Counted from the first letter of the stretch, positions 1 through 13,323 are shown. The stretch: DNA of 64,000 nucleotides from Aquila chrysaetos chrysaetos (GCF_900496995.4 NC_044005.1:18171363-18235362), one strand, 5' to 3'. Made by a program: numbers and translations. Notes: generated by a model from the letters alone, not told the origin.

Positions 1-1375
1 CCGGCTAAGTGTTTCAATACTGTTTTCACAAATGCTAACTCTGCACTGAGGAAGGCACATACCACCAGGAATCATTTAGGCACTGAAGGCCATGAGCCAG
101 ACCAGTGATGGCCACTCATTTCTGGTTTACGGGCTCCTGTGGAAAGCCTCCTTAGAAATATCAAACAGAAATATTACTGTAGGTATATACAAGCTTGCTT
201 GTCTTCATCAGCTTTCACAGCTTCCCAGGAAGTATTCTGTAGGCATCCAGGGGCCTGGTGTGTTGAAAAGCATCAAGTTAGAGACTGAAGACACGTCTGT
301 GCTCTGAGTGCAGCCGTATACAGAGGTCCCTTAGCTAACACTAAGTGAATCATCATTGAAAGTAAACACCTCCATTTTCATGACAGAGTACAAGTGGGCA
401 CGCAGAGGAGCTTACATGCCTTGACTCCATTCCCTTACAATAACTCATTCATGCTTCCATGTTTTGTATAAATATTCATATCTTGCAATAACACATCCAT
501 TATCGCTCTCTCTATCCTATATAAATAGCCACCACCAAAGCCAATGGATACTGACCCACTTTAGACAGCAAAGAAACAAGTATCTGTCCTTCGGGATGGC
601 TCTTCCACACCACACTCGTAGCACAGCAAGCAGGCAAGCGAAGCAAGCCCATGCCGAGCACCAGGCTTACACACCATCATCCCATAAAGAGGGAGAAAAA
701 AGCTGAGGAGTGGGGCAGGCCAGCGGACTGCAGCAGGGTGGCACCATCTCCATCCCTGAAACCATCGCGGTGCCAGACATTAAAAGGCTCTGCTGTCTTT
801 TCAGTACATTTCTGCTCCTTCCCTCCCCCAGGGAAGTTGCTGAGATTAAAAGCTTAGAAAGTCTTCTAGTCATGGCAGTAAAAGTGGGTGCATTTCATAG
901 GGTCCCTTTAGCCTCTCCATCAGGATCAGAGGAGAGGAGACCTGCTCACGTCCAGCCCTGAACTTCCCCTAGGTGAAGTGCGTAGCATCCCCGGCAAAGC
1001 TTCTGGAATGGGTAGTTAAATTGTTCCAGCACAGGCTCGCACACCTCCTGGGGCTGGCATGGAGGGGGTTTAGCAGGAAACCAGGAGCACGGCAGGGAGT
1101 GGGTCTTCTGATTCCAGAGAGCTTGTTTTTCTGTGCTTTTCCTACTCCATCATGCTCTCTAGAAAATGAATGACCAAGCTTGAGCTCTAACAATTTAATT
1201 TTCTGGGTGTGTTTTGTCATTGATCAAGAAGTTGCCTATTTTGGACTTTAAGTGATTGTCTCTGAACTGTTACTTTATATATAGATGCCTGCAACTGAGG
1301 CACCCTGTGACATCTTTGCTAAGCTAATCGGTTCCTGCCACTGAAGCTTAATAAACGTTACTCCTCTGCCATGCA
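1..1375 (+). other. possible distal 3' UTR of PRIMA1 (inferred, no coding seen)
   Basis: In mammals PRIMA1 lies tail-to-tail with UNC79 about 10 kb past its 3' end, so a plus-strand PRIMA1 3' end would be expected on this side. An AATAAA at 1350-1355 is followed by a G/T-containing stretch (gaggttgttctg). I searched for the PRIMA1 transmembrane and cytoplasmic-tail coding sequence in 1-14700 on both strands and did not find it. The ORFs here have no family resemblance and look like chance. This is a hypothesis from synteny only. Confidence 0.2.
1350..1355 (+). promoter_or_regulatory. AATAAA with G/T-rich downstream sequence
   Basis: The hexamer aataaa is followed after about 25 bases by gaggttgttctgctg, the layout of a plus-strand polyadenylation site. 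No upstream plus-strand coding exon is visible in the window, so its gene is unknown; PRIMA1 is the candidate by synteny. Confidence 0.3.
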
Positions 1376-4177
1376 AGGCCTGAGGTTGTTCTGCTGAGGA
1401 AAAGACGGGTAGAAATTGAATTTGAAGATAAAAACACTTTCTGCAGGATCAGAATTTGATATAAGCCTTAACCCTTGAATGTTTCTTACTAAAATAACTC
1501 ATCAAAACTAAGAAAATTAAAACATCCACTTTTGTAAGCAGCAATACTTTTTTCCCCTCAAAATTAATTTACTTACATGTCTGAAGAAAAAATGCAGACT
1601 GTATTGCCTTTATGGGCCAGATTCTGCCATCCCTCCTATGTTGAACCCACTCTATTGCCAATACAAAGTTGAATTATCATTGCTGATAATTGTAAAAGGA
1701 TAGTACTGGATTTTGGTCTGGTATTTGGAAAGTTCCCTCTTTTCAGTATTTTGGGGTGTTTGATGACTACATTTCACGCCTTTGAAGGAGTGAAGAACTT
1801 TGGATTTTTAGCAGAAGTTTCCCGTAACATCAAATCCTGCCACACAAGCAGGACCGCATGCACCGCTCCTCTGGGGGAAAATGGGCTACAGCTCCCTTGC
1901 GCAGAAGCAACAATTTAATGAACCCCTCTTGCATCACAAGTAGATGTCCTACATATACCAGGGAGCTACCTCAGGGATATAAATTACCATAAAGAGATCA
2001 GACGTGTACTGTGTCACATACGCCCATCGGTAGCTTGGGGTCCAGAACTTTAGTGATACAAAGCACTGAAGGGATCAGACATTGACAAAATTAAAAGCCA
2101 TCTCTCTAGAGAAAATACAAACTATCCCAACAGCCTGTCGCACTATTGCTCATCTCTTCCTTCTTCTGCTTTTTTATTGCTAAGACCTTTCTTTCTCAAT
2201 TTCCCCTTTTGTTTAAATTTAAGAACATCTCTTTGCGTCTTAACAGGAGGAAATATTTCATCCCAGAAATGTTTACGGGTCACTGACAATGATGCACAAT
2301 TTGTGTTTTGCTCATTAAGGACCTCCCAGCCAAACTTTGGCTCTTCCCTATCCATTGCTTCAATTAACCTTCCATTTGGCATTTGGCTGCCTATTAATGC
2401 TAACAAAATATTGTTATGAAAACATATCAAGTTGCCCTTCTTAGGCTATAATCAGTCTTTCTGGCATGAAGTGCAGTCAGGTTCAATCTGGACTTTAAGT
2501 TCACTTCTAAATTTCAGAACATGATGCAATCTGTAAAAGTTCAGTAAGTTAAATTCTTTCTGCGCCATCTGATATGTGAGCTAATCTACTTTTCCATTTA
2601 ATTTTTATATGCCCTCAAAGCCAGATATCACATCCAGAAATAGTTCCATCTGAAATGTTTGTTGAGTGGGTAAATTCCCCTCTATGAGTACTGGAATCCA
2701 CTAAGAATTGTCAAACAAACTTTTGATTTGGCTTTATTTGTTTTGCTTACAGGTCCATGTGGAATTTCCTCTGCTGGCCCGTTGAGACCCCATAGCTACC
2801 TCAGATCTTCATCTCTTGGGCCCTTCAAATTCCTTTTGAACCTGCTCATCATTTTTTGTGCACAGAAGATCTTTACACAGAGACACTGGGGGTAGGCAAG
2901 TTCCTTTTACATTTCTCAGAAGGCTTCACAAATATAAAACTCATTTTCATAAAACTGTTCTGAGGGAGGTCAGTCTCACCTCCCTTGCAGTATGATGAAG
3001 GAGCTGAGACACAGATGCTTTGTCTAAGACTAGTCCCCCTCTGGGACCGAGAGGATGGAAGCCACGTCCGGTCCCAGGGCATTCCCGTGCAGGCTCATTT
3101 GGTTGCTGACAATTACTCAAGTCAATGTAATCACTGTATCTCACTTAATGAATACCACAGACTAAACAAAGGTTTTTTTCCTATATGCATATTACGTAGC
3201 AGATCTATACAAGTCCCAGATTTAGTTTGCCTCACAAAAACATAAAACAGTTGTTTCAGTGCTTCAGGGACAACTTAAACTTGTGTATGCTGGAATTGAA
3301 TGTAGTATCAAAGTATATACATTTGAAAATGTGACTCTCCGTGATGACAAAGGAGATAAGATATTTTGAGGACAAACAAATTTAGTTATGTAAATATTAC
3401 TTCTTTTATTCCAAATGTTTTGTTCCTAAGTATTAATTTAGAGGAGATTTTAGCTTGGCTAATCCAATAAAGAGCAATGACTTGGAATAAAACCAGCAAA
3501 ATTACTCCAAGTCCTCTGCTTTCTCTTGTGGCAAGCAGTCTATTCCACTATTAGCTTTTAAGCTTTCAGTCACAGCCTTTCCATCTCACCCACTGCTGAC
3601 ATTTCCCAAATGAACCGCCTCTGTGGATAGCAGTGTTTCAGCAAACAGTCATCGTCTCCTGCCACAGGATAACCTACAGCTGTCTGATCCAGTGAACCTA
3701 ATCAACCTGCTGGGGAGACCTGAATTATTACCGAAGTAAGTCTGATTGAAATTAGTGATTCCCTCCACTTAAACCCAGTGTGAGAAAATGAGACCTTGCA
3801 TGAATAATTACTGAGTTATCTCAAGCAAGTATGGAGCAATAACGACCTGAAATACCTGCGTTGTTCTGTCAGTACTGCATGAATTACTGGAATATTTGGT
3901 AAACCAGTTGAATGCCGATTCCAAGTTTGTTTGAGATTGTCATCCTGGGTATAGCTTTGTATATGAATGAGTCATAACAGTTACAACTTATTAGATTTCT
4001 TAGGAAAGATCTCAAGGCTCTAGCCTCAACTATCTGCATCTCATAGGAAGAAGTCTTAAATAAGCCTTAGCAGATGTGGCCAAGAGCCTCTCTGTGACTG
4101 CTGCTGATGCTGAAATAAGAGCCTCCAGGGACAAAGGCATCACAGATTCTCAGCCCTGGACATGGCACCCTGGATCA
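1376..4177. other. intergenic sequence, no gene seen
   Basis: This is mostly unique AT-rich sequence. A short stretch at about 1612-1640 (gggccagattctgcc) resembles the end of an old sauropsid interspersed repeat. ORFs at 2143-2430 and 2985-3245 show no recognisable family and no splice context, and are treated as chance. Confidence 0.6.
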
Positions 4178-4285
4178 GGAATAGAATAGAATAGAATAGA
4201 ATATTTCAGTTGGAAGGGACTTACAACGATCATCTAGTCCAACTGACCACTTCAGGGCTGATCACAAGTTAAAGCCTATGTTTGC
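4178..4285 (-). mobile_element. CR1 LINE 3' fragment
   Basis: After the AATAG tail the plus strand reads cagttggaagggacttaca, then atcatctagtccaactg. This is the reverse complement of a CR1 3' end, so the element points to the minus strand. Only about 100 bp remain before similarity is lost. Confidence 0.7.
4180..4203. repeat. (AATAG)n short tandem repeat
   Basis: About five tandem copies of aatag form a slipped version of the terminal octamer tail of the adjoining CR1 fragment. Confidence 0.8.
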
Positions 4286-5392
4286 CATGGCAAAAGGAAA
4301 AGCACTGTGGAAGTCAAGGAAGACTGCCGGACTTCAGAACAAGTCCGACACCACCATATCAGTCAGGGAAGAAAACTGCTCAGCCTGTCTGAATGAACAG
4401 CTCAGGTCCGTGGGCAACATGAAACCCCACCAAAAGTACCATTTAGTCTAAAATTGTTCTGCTGGAGCAGTACTATTGCTGGCCACAGATGCCTTGATAT
4501 ATAGGTGCCCACTATCAGTAAAGCTTACTTCCCTTCCCACATGGGATGAACAACCTGCTGTAAATGAGCTGACACCAGCACAGCTAGGACATTGATTGCT
4601 GTTGCAGACAGGCAAGCCTGCAGTTGTCCCCAGGATGGGAGATCATGGTCCCAGCCAGTGTCCTGATAGCTACAGGGATGCTGCTCTTTACAAGAGTCAA
4701 ATACTCTGAAAGTACTGCGTACGTTCAGCAGGTGCTTTTTTAAAAAAAATAATCATAAAGACCTTGCTTTTTCACCATGGGTTCATTCTCAGAGAATACT
4801 CCTCCTTATGGTATCTAGCCCCCGTAGGCCAGATGGTGAAACTCTGCTCCTGAGAGGGTTTCCTGAACCATGAAACCAGTGGAGGACCATACTCCAATCA
4901 CCCTATTTGCTCCAAGCAGTGCCTTATATCACAAGAGACTGTAATGAAGTCATTAGGCCTACTGGAGGAGAAAAGAGCTATTTAAAGTAGATCTAGCACC
5001 AGAACTGGACTGAAGTGGAATTTTCCATTTTATGCATATGAAAGATTAGGCTGCATCTGCGGCACGCTGCTGCAGAATTAGCCGTGGATCCAATTATGAC
5101 TCTTTTCCCTTCAGCCTTGTAAAGATCCCTATCTGAATTCGCAGTCAGCAGTAAAGCAGTCAATGTTTATCTAAAATGATTATAATGCTTCCCTCTCCCT
5201 TATGCTCCTTGTCAGTTTGTCCCTAGATTGCAAGAAAATATATTGTTTATCCACCCTGGAAGCATTTCCCAGACATCTAGGGAAGACCTTCACGTGTAGC
5301 AGGTGGTGCTTTTAATGACCAAGGCTTTTAACTTTCATAACTATGGTGTCACTACCAGAAGTGCTATTTGCTGCATGCTGTGGTTTAAGGGT

Positions 5393-5433
5393 AAAAAACA
5401 AAAACCCCAAAAAACCCACAACAACAAAAAAAC
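5393..5433. repeat. A/C-rich low-complexity tract
   Basis: Runs of A broken by short C runs (aaaaccccaaaaaaccc and similar) over about 40 bases. Confidence 0.7.
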
Positions 5434-8400
5434 GCTAACAAGCGTGTCACCTCAGCACACGGCCTCTCCCTTTCCTGGGCTATCGCAGAGTATAAGCCCT
5501 CTGAAGGTTACTTCTCTGCCTGTTTCAAGTATTGACCTTGATGTCCTGTCCCTTACAATATTCTTTAAAATCCATCATCTGCAAACGAAGTTTAAGTCAG
5601 AAAACCTAATTAGTAACAGAGACAATGAATAACAAGCTTAAGGGGAGGGAGGAGAGAACCTCTTGCAGGTGGCCAGCTCTTAGCTGAATAATTCTCCGTG
5701 CAATGGTCATGCTTCAAAAATTTAATTCTCTGTAATTTCATTTAGGATGGGGAAAACAAAACAAAATGAGCAAAGTGATATAGGATTTCATTTATATTCT
5801 GACAGGTACATTCATCTAAAGTTTACCTATAATAGCTGCAGTTACTGTACCTTTCTTCCAAAGCATTTAATGGTGAAACAAATGGCAATAAAAAAATCAT
5901 ACAGGACCTACTTGGCATTGCTATTTGCTATTTTTATACCAAAAAAAGAAGTCTCCCTACTGTCAGGCTGATTGTATTAATCTGAGATTCCTACGGTCCT
6001 TCAGACTTGATTGCTTTTTGATTCTTGCTTAGTAGAAGTGGCGATAAAGAAGCTGAAATTGTAATTCCTATTTAGAAGGCAAAGGGGAGGCCACTTCAGT
6101 TCTGTGATGAGTGGCACATTTTGTTGCTTTAATTAAAAAGTTGTTCTGAGAAGCTTAACTGCTTCTGCAGTATTCAGAGGATATTCAGAGGACAAAAAGG
6201 ATGGTATTTACAGAGACACTTTGGGGATCACCCTTGCAATTTTTCTGAGATATGTTGATGCTCTTGTTTAAGCATACTAAGAGAAGCAGAGAAGTAGTCA
6301 TTTAATTTGAAATATTCTTTTTATCTTAAAAAAAAAAAAAATCAATCCTCTCATTGACGGAAATATATTTTCCTTTATGTAGTTTTTAAAGTGCTATCCA
6401 TCTCTATTAAGGCTCCTAAAGGGAGATTTTCAGCAACAGGACACCCTCTAAAACCAAAAAAAGACTTAAGTATCAAGCAGTAATTGAAGGCCTTTAGCCC
6501 AGAACTGCAGTGATTTTCAAGAGCCTGCTCCCTTTGAGATGAATGCCCAGAAACCTCTAAGGGTCAAGGTTTTTATTCCTTGAGAGTAAGCCAAAAGTGA
6601 GCATCACTGTACAACCATGAGCTACCATTCTTTTCTGGAGATAGCAATGGCTGACGGATTCATCAGTGTATTATGCAATCCTCTGAGCTAGCCAGACTCC
6701 CTCAAGACTCAATTTTCACTTTTAAAAAATCAATACACTTCACTGGTACTTTCAGCTTTTCATATTACAACAGCATTGAGAATTAATATTTTACTGAGAT
6801 TAATAACAGTGTACTAAGGAGGGCATGTAAGATTTGGGTCCATTTCAGGATCATTTGAGAGCTCAGGTGAGATGCTGTTGGCTTAGAGATTCTAAGTTAA
6901 ATCACATCTGGGTTTTTTTATTTGATAGTGCCAGGATCCTTCATGTTCTCTGTAACTGTAAGATCAACTGTTCCTTTTGCATTGGAATCATGACAAAGGC
7001 CCCTGCTAGCTCTAGATCTAAGCTCAACCCAAACTACACAGACGTATTTGATGTGCCTGCTATGTTTTCCTCTGCTCTAGGTAGCAGCAGAAATACCTCT
7101 CTCATGTCAAATAGTAAAATTAGCTGCAAGGGATGTAAATGTCCCAACATCCAAGGTTCATTTCCTGATCTCTGAAACTATCCTTTACCAGAAAATTGAA
7201 TTGCAAGTTAAGCTTGTTCTTGCCAAATCTTTTGCTACAGGTCAGAGTTGTCCAAAACTACAGTTTTCACCTGTCAAGACACTGAACAGGGAAGGAAAAA
7301 GCTCAGTCCCACTCAGTTCTTCCAGTGGACCCCCAAGTCCATGTCCTCAAACAAAAAGGGCAGTAAAAAGGCAGAATCCGTCCTCCTGTCTGCAGATGGC
7401 ACCTGAGAAGAGGGTACAGCTGGCGCAACTTCATTTACTCAAACTACCTAACAAGGGAGGTAATTGCTTTGTAAAAGCTATGCCATTAGGGCTAGCAAAA
7501 ATCAACATGCAGCATATGGAGTCCTTCCTTGAACAAAGCAGCTGATGCCTTCCAAAGGAGGACTTCAAATTTGAAAGCTTGCTGCATCCTTGTTTCTGAA
7601 CAGGGGCCCAGCTCTCGAAGAATCCACCCAGCCCCTTCAGGAGGGACCCAGATTCCCCTGTTCTGTCAGGCACGTTTGCTCCCTAGTGCCCAGCAATGCC
7701 TCCAGCTCTCCCCTCTACCTTTGCAGGGACATTGGTGGTAACTAACGCTGGGTAAATGGGACAGCTTGGGGTCCTCCCGTGAGGGCTCTGAGCATCGACT
7801 GCTACAGAGGTAGCAAGGTTCAGGCTGCCTAGAAGTACAATAGAGGCTGTGCCTAAGATGTGCCTTGGTCTCAGGCCCCGTAGTCAGCTTGGGCACAACT
7901 CACACACGTGCTACTGCTCCACCCTGCTCGTGACATGCTGCCTCCGAGGCCATGCCCCTTGGCCGTGGTGAGGATAGTGAGTGAATGCCTGTGCTGTGAG
8001 GCAATGCCTTTCTAGTTATGAACCGAGATCTAGCTTGAAGGGTCTCCCAGCATCTTCAGATGCTAGTTGACCTAGGAGAAGCTGACCCTGTGCTGATTAC
8101 ATTATCTATGTTGCTTACCTCTAGTTTTGCTTTGGAACTCTCTTGTAACACCTCAACTGAACCCTAGTATGTGTGTGCTTTTAAATACCCCCAGCTGCTA
8201 TCGCTTCCCTGAAAACTAACCTCTGGCTAAAATTTAAGATCCGGGTTCCTCAGTAAAACACCAGCTGGAAAAGTTGGTCAGGGAAGCCTCAGACTGGCAG
8301 AGGTCTACCTGCGCATCCCAAAGCATGTAAGTGTGGCCTCTCCCACTCACACCTGGAACAAGGGAGGAACAGCCAGCTCTTCCTTGGGTCTTCAGGTCTC

Positions 8401-8883
8401 CGCAGGCCATGCTCTGTGCATTCATGAAGAGGTAAGGGAGACCAAAGTCTCACCAAACCCCCTCTTGCTTTGCTGAGTGGTGAGGGAGTAGCATTATGTC
8501 ACACTTGGGGCTGGTCCATCAATGGAGGCCATAAGGGGGACCGGTTATTTGCCCCCCTCTCCTTTACACATCCTAACTAGCACACACTCACTATGAAGCC
8601 CAGGAAAGATGCCACAGTACATAGGAAAACACTCGAGCTGGGACCAAGCAGAGCCTTGAAATGCTGCTGTGGATTTAACTTCCTAGCCATGTCATTTTGC
8701 TCCGTTTTGTGACACTTGAGGCAAAATTATTAAATTCCCTACTTCTAATACCCTCATTTGAAGCAAAGCATCTTCAGCAGCCCTAATGTTTGATCTCAGC
8801 CTCACAGCTGGGGAAAACTAGCAGCTGTTTTGCGATTCAAAAGGAACAGAACAATAACCCACTGAGGCTACTTCTCCTGTATG

Positions 8884-9075
8884 TGGACGGGTGAGTCAGA
8901 TGAATAATTGGACAATGCAGATCAGTTAAGCCTAATTCAGTTAATAGAATTAATTTGCAAATTAGTACACATTAGGTGAATCAGCTGCAATTCATTTTGA
9001 CAGAAATGTTAAAAAATATTAAAGTAGTTACAATGAAACATAGATAAATATTGCAGCTGAAAATGTTCCGAAGAA
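8884..9075. promoter_or_regulatory. possible conserved non-coding element (AT-rich, homeodomain-type motifs)
   Basis: This block is dense in TAATT/AATTA cores (cctaattcagttaatag, gaattaatttgcaaattag) plus a TGCAATTCA-like site, in otherwise unique sequence. Such blocks are common in vertebrate neuronal enhancers. Only composition supports this; conservation cannot be seen here. Confidence 0.2.
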
Positions 9076-12000
9076 GGCAGTTGCTATGTGTAAATTTTTG
9101 TCTGTAAAGGCTGGGGATGCACACGTTTGAGTTTCATAAAATCAGCAGGAAGCATATTTGCTTCCTGGCTTGTACAGCTTTTATCACCCTGACAACTCTC
9201 AGTGGATGTTAAATAATCATTAGAGTAGGGCTGAGAAAGTTCTGATTGGGATCCAGGCATAGATGTTGTTGGAGATGATATGGGGTCTGGTACAAGGAAA
9301 AGGAAAGAAATGGTTTTAAATTTGAAAGCTGGCCTAAGAAAATCAGTTTGTAAGATAATCTGGCCCTCTCACACTCTTCCTAGGAAAGCCTGGAAACACG
9401 TCTGGGCTACTGTTATTAAGTGACACACACTTAGATCAGATGAGCATCTGATATTTGAGACAGCTTGGTGTCTTCACGGTGGTGATCACTGGGAGGAAAA
9501 CGCCAGTAGTATTATTTTATATGCTACTGAAAGGCTGAAAAATGCTTTGGTCAGGTACAGTTAATAGGATCTCCTGAGCAAAAGTAGAGCTGCAGCTACT
9601 GGAGCACTAAGATGATTTAGGAGGATGCTGAGCTCTGAGGTGTGATCAAAGCAAATTGAAGAACCAAGATGAACACAGGAGAACAAATGTGCAATCCCCC
9701 CTGTGACAAAGAAGAAAACCTCCATTGTTGGCTTGATTGTGCAATGATGGCAAAACCTGGTGTTGAATAAACGTATCTGGAGGAAGATCAAATCATGGCT
9801 GCATCAGTTTAGCAGTTTAATCTGACACCTCCCTGGAATTGACTAGTACCAGAAACATATTGCTGTGGTGCTCGGTTGCTTCGCAGTATCAATCCTTGTT
9901 CCTTCTGAGCCATAAATACAGGATTTGATCCTTAACAGGTATGAATTGTGCCTTTCTGTAGATTTCAGTACAGGTCTGGCAGTTTGTACTTGCTTTGGAT
10001 CTCACTAATCAACACCACATACACAGGATTTCCTCAGTAGTGCAAAATGGGTAACAGTTTTAATTAATTATTTATTTCTTTTAATGATAGTCCTTTGTAT
10101 TCTGCTTTACTGACACTTTCCTGCATGGCAAGGATTCACAGGTTTGGAAAAGCTTTTGTAAAGAACTTCACTGCAATCAATGTGACCTCACATGAAAGCC
10201 ATGGAGCTGCCAGAAAAGCTAACCTGCCTAAAGAAACTATACCTATAAAATTTTTATTCTGCGTGTAAAACTTCACAGGCACGCTATTGTACATTTTTGA
10301 AAGGATTTAAAATAGTAAAACAGCCGTAGCAGTTACGTTGCCCAGCTGCTGAATTATACATTGAGAAAATTGACCTGGCATTACATTGTGCCTATCAAAC
10401 TTAGAGCCTCCCGGCTCACAGTCATGGCTTGTCAGGTTTGATGGGGAGCTGGTTAAATGCAATGTCAGAGGAGGTTACTTGGGGCGGTGCACAGAAGGCT
10501 GCTCGCCAGTCGGCTGGCAGCCCTGTACTATCTATCAAATCCAGCAAAACACCGGAAAGTAATTCATGATGTAGACCTCCAGTGATTGAGTCATGGGTTC
10601 TGCTTTTCCATGTTAATGCTTCGTAACTATGAATGAGAAACCAGCCACCCTTCCCAAGCACCGACAGCTCTTCACAACCTCCTGCTCCTTGCCCACAAGT
10701 TACGATACACAAACCACACAGGGCGATAGCTGAAAGCCCCCCAGTTCCCAGCTGCAGGATTTAGGCACCACAGCAGCTCACCAGGCTGGCCAGGCCTCAT
10801 CGTCGTGTGGCCTTCTGTTATCTGACCCAAGGCATTTCCAGTGGTGGCCCCTGACTCCCCATCAGCAAGCCCTGGGGAGGCCGATGCCAAGGGTGGATTC
10901 AGGTTCTCTGCCTGATCCCGTTGCAGTTGGAGAGGCATCAGGACACCTTCCCCTCCAATTGCTATTCTCACTGCCGTCCCTTGATGCTTAGCCTCCAGCT
11001 GAAATTGTGCTCAGCAGGGAGAGGCAGAAGTGGATGGAGTAATTTAATTCAGAGTTATAAATCAACAGACAAATGCAGAGCCCTTCCTTTCAAATTTGCA
11101 TCAAGCCAAACAAACAGCGTGTCGACTTTAAGCCAACTGTAATGCTGTTGCCGCCACCTGATTTTAGGCAGACTGCTAAGACAAAGACCCACATGGTTGA
11201 CTAAACAGCCTTCGTGCAATCAAGATTCGGATCCTGCTGGAAGAATATAGACTTCGGCCCTGCTGAAGAGTCACATTAAGATGCAACAAGAAAAACAGTG
11301 GGTGAAACCCCCCCAGAGCTGTGTGCAGCTGGGGGAACAGCGCAGGAACCTTTGCTGCAGAGCTCTTTTCCAGGACACACTAGCAAAGACTAAACAGCCC
11401 TGGGCTCTGGTAATCTTCATCCAGCTTGAAAGGAGGCCATGCAGGCCGGAGTTCAGAGAGATTTTCAGGCCCAGAACGTTCATCAGTCCTAGAGCACATT
11501 GACTGTTGTCATCGCATGAAAAACTGTGTGATTTTAGGGCTTTTGACCTGCCACAGCTCTAATGAGATATTACAGAAATGTCATGTATAAGATAAGGCAC
11601 GTATGTAGACAGTAGCTGATGTGCTGCAAAAGCCTTTTGTTTGTGCAATCCTGCATGTAGCTCAGACAGCGGCTTTCTCAATAGGCAGCAGGAAAGCACG
11701 CGGAGGTGCCCAGCGAAGACGTTAACCTTGCTTTCAGGACACCGAGTTATGTAATTCAGCGGTACGACACGCCATGGCCGGTGTGGGGTTTTAACCGTCG
11801 CTTCATCCAAAGTGCCCCACGTTGTTGAAAATTTCACAGTTCAGCGCACAGTAAATTGATTCTTTTACTAGGTCAGGCCTGGTAACAGGCATTGATTTAA
11901 GCAGCTTATTGCAACAGATGACTAAATGCTGTTCCTAAACAGCAGCTCTCTATGATCAGACAGAGAACAGATTCTGCTCCTGGTGACATCCCCAGAGACA

Positions 12001-12621
12001 CAGCCGTGCTGGGAGTGTGGCAGAGCAGGAAGACTGGCCTCTGCTATTTGGTAGCATTTTCAGGGAACACCAAATGTTGTTTACTTCCTAATCTTCCTAC
12101 AGAATGTAAAGAATTGCTGCTCTGGGCTATTTCAGAGAGATAATGTGAGTGACTCACTTGAGTTGTCTATTGACCTCAGGCACTGTAAAGATATATTTTA
12201 CAGTGCTTTTAAAAACAATTAGTGCAGATTTCTGTACTTCTGAAGATGCCTAGAATGCACTTAGAGATTTTCATGAGGTGTTAAACCACACACATCTGGC
12301 CAAGCCCCATGTTACTTGTTACATTAGTCAACACATCCCTAATCATTGGTCGTACCATCTTCCAGGCTGTATTCTCTATGCTAAAGCAGCTTCTCAATTC
12401 ATATTTACAGTCTTAGTTTGCCTACATATAACAGCTCTATAAGAACCGTATTAATTATAATCAGCGAGAGATCCATACTAAACCCTATGTCCAGACATGG
12501 AAATAGATTCTGTGACCAGTTCTTATCTCTAAACCCTGAGCTGAAACCAGATCTAAATTCCCACAAAGTCTTTAAGTGTTTAGTTATGGACCTGGATTCA
12601 GCAGGTCTGGTTTTGGCTTGT

Positions 12622-13323
12622 GTTTAATTTTAGATAAGGCCCTGGAGGAAAGAAGGACCCAAGAAAGATGGTTAATATTCAAGGATAAACTCTTCCAAGC
12701 TCAAGAGCAATCCATCCCAATGAGTTGAAAGTCAGGCAAAAAAAAATAGCCAGGAGACCTGTGTGGATGAACAAGCAGCTCCTGGCCAAACTCAAACACA
12801 AAAAGGAAGCATACAGAGGGTGGAAGCAAGGATGGCTATCCTGGGAGGAATGGAGAGACACTGTCCAATCATCCAGGGATGAAGTCAGGAAAGCTAAAGC
12901 CCAGCAAGATTTGAACCTGGCAAGGGATGTCAAAGACAAGAAGAAGGGCTTCTGTAAGTACACAGGTGACAAAAGGAAGATGGGGGAAAATGTGGCCCTA
13001 CTGCTTAATAAGACTGGGGACCTGGTTACAGAGGACATGGAAAAGGCTGAAGTACTGAATGCCTTCTTTGCCTCAGTCTTTACTGGCAAGACCGGCCTTC
13101 AGGAATCTGTCTGAACATTAAGAAACTTTTTTGCTTTGAGGGTGACTGAGCACTGGCACAGGGTGCCTAGAGAGGTAGTGGAGTCTTCAACACTGGAGAT
13201 ACTCAAAAGCCATCTGGACGTGTTCCTGGGCAACTGGCTCTAGGTGACCCTGCTTGAGCAGGGAGGTGGGACCAGATGACCCCCAGAGGTCCCTTCCAAC
13301 CTCAACCATTCTGTGATTCTGTA
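12622..13323 (+). mobile_element. CR1 LINE with internal deletion (linker joined to 3' end, RT missing)
   Basis: From about 12622 to 13112 the sequence is the CR1 ORF2 region between endonuclease and reverse transcriptase. Its frame reads [20 protein letters not shown] and ends in [12 protein letters not shown]. At about 13113 it jumps straight to the CR1 3' terminal region (HWHRVPREVV-like, then the 3' UTR reading agaggtcccttccaacctca) and ends in ctgtgattctgt. The whole RT domain is absent. The linker frame is still open for 129 codons (12725-13114). Confidence 0.85.

Larger units (their letters stand above)
4290..12620. other. intergenic sequence between repeats, no gene seen
   Basis: Both strands were read for exons with splice sites or a recognisable protein, and none was found. 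ORFs of 100-115 codons at 5303-5632, 6834-7175 and 7201-7545 have no family resemblance. Short C/A-rich stretches occur near 5393-5433. An AT-rich block at 8884-9075 is listed separately as a possible regulatory element. Confidence 0.6.

Noticed and set aside
508-530. TATA-like tatataaatagcc as a core promoter
   Set aside because: There is no initiator, CpG-rich context or downstream coding exon to support a promoter.
10422-10971. Two overlapping minus-strand ORFs of 96 and 99 codons
   Set aside because: The region is somewhat more GC-rich than its surroundings, but the peptides resemble no family and there are no convincing splice sites or promoter.
11559-11837. 92-codon minus-strand ORF
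   Set aside because: No recognisable domain and no splice or promoter context.
12679-13089. 136-codon minus-strand ORF
   Set aside because: It is the antisense shadow of the CR1 ORF2 linker.
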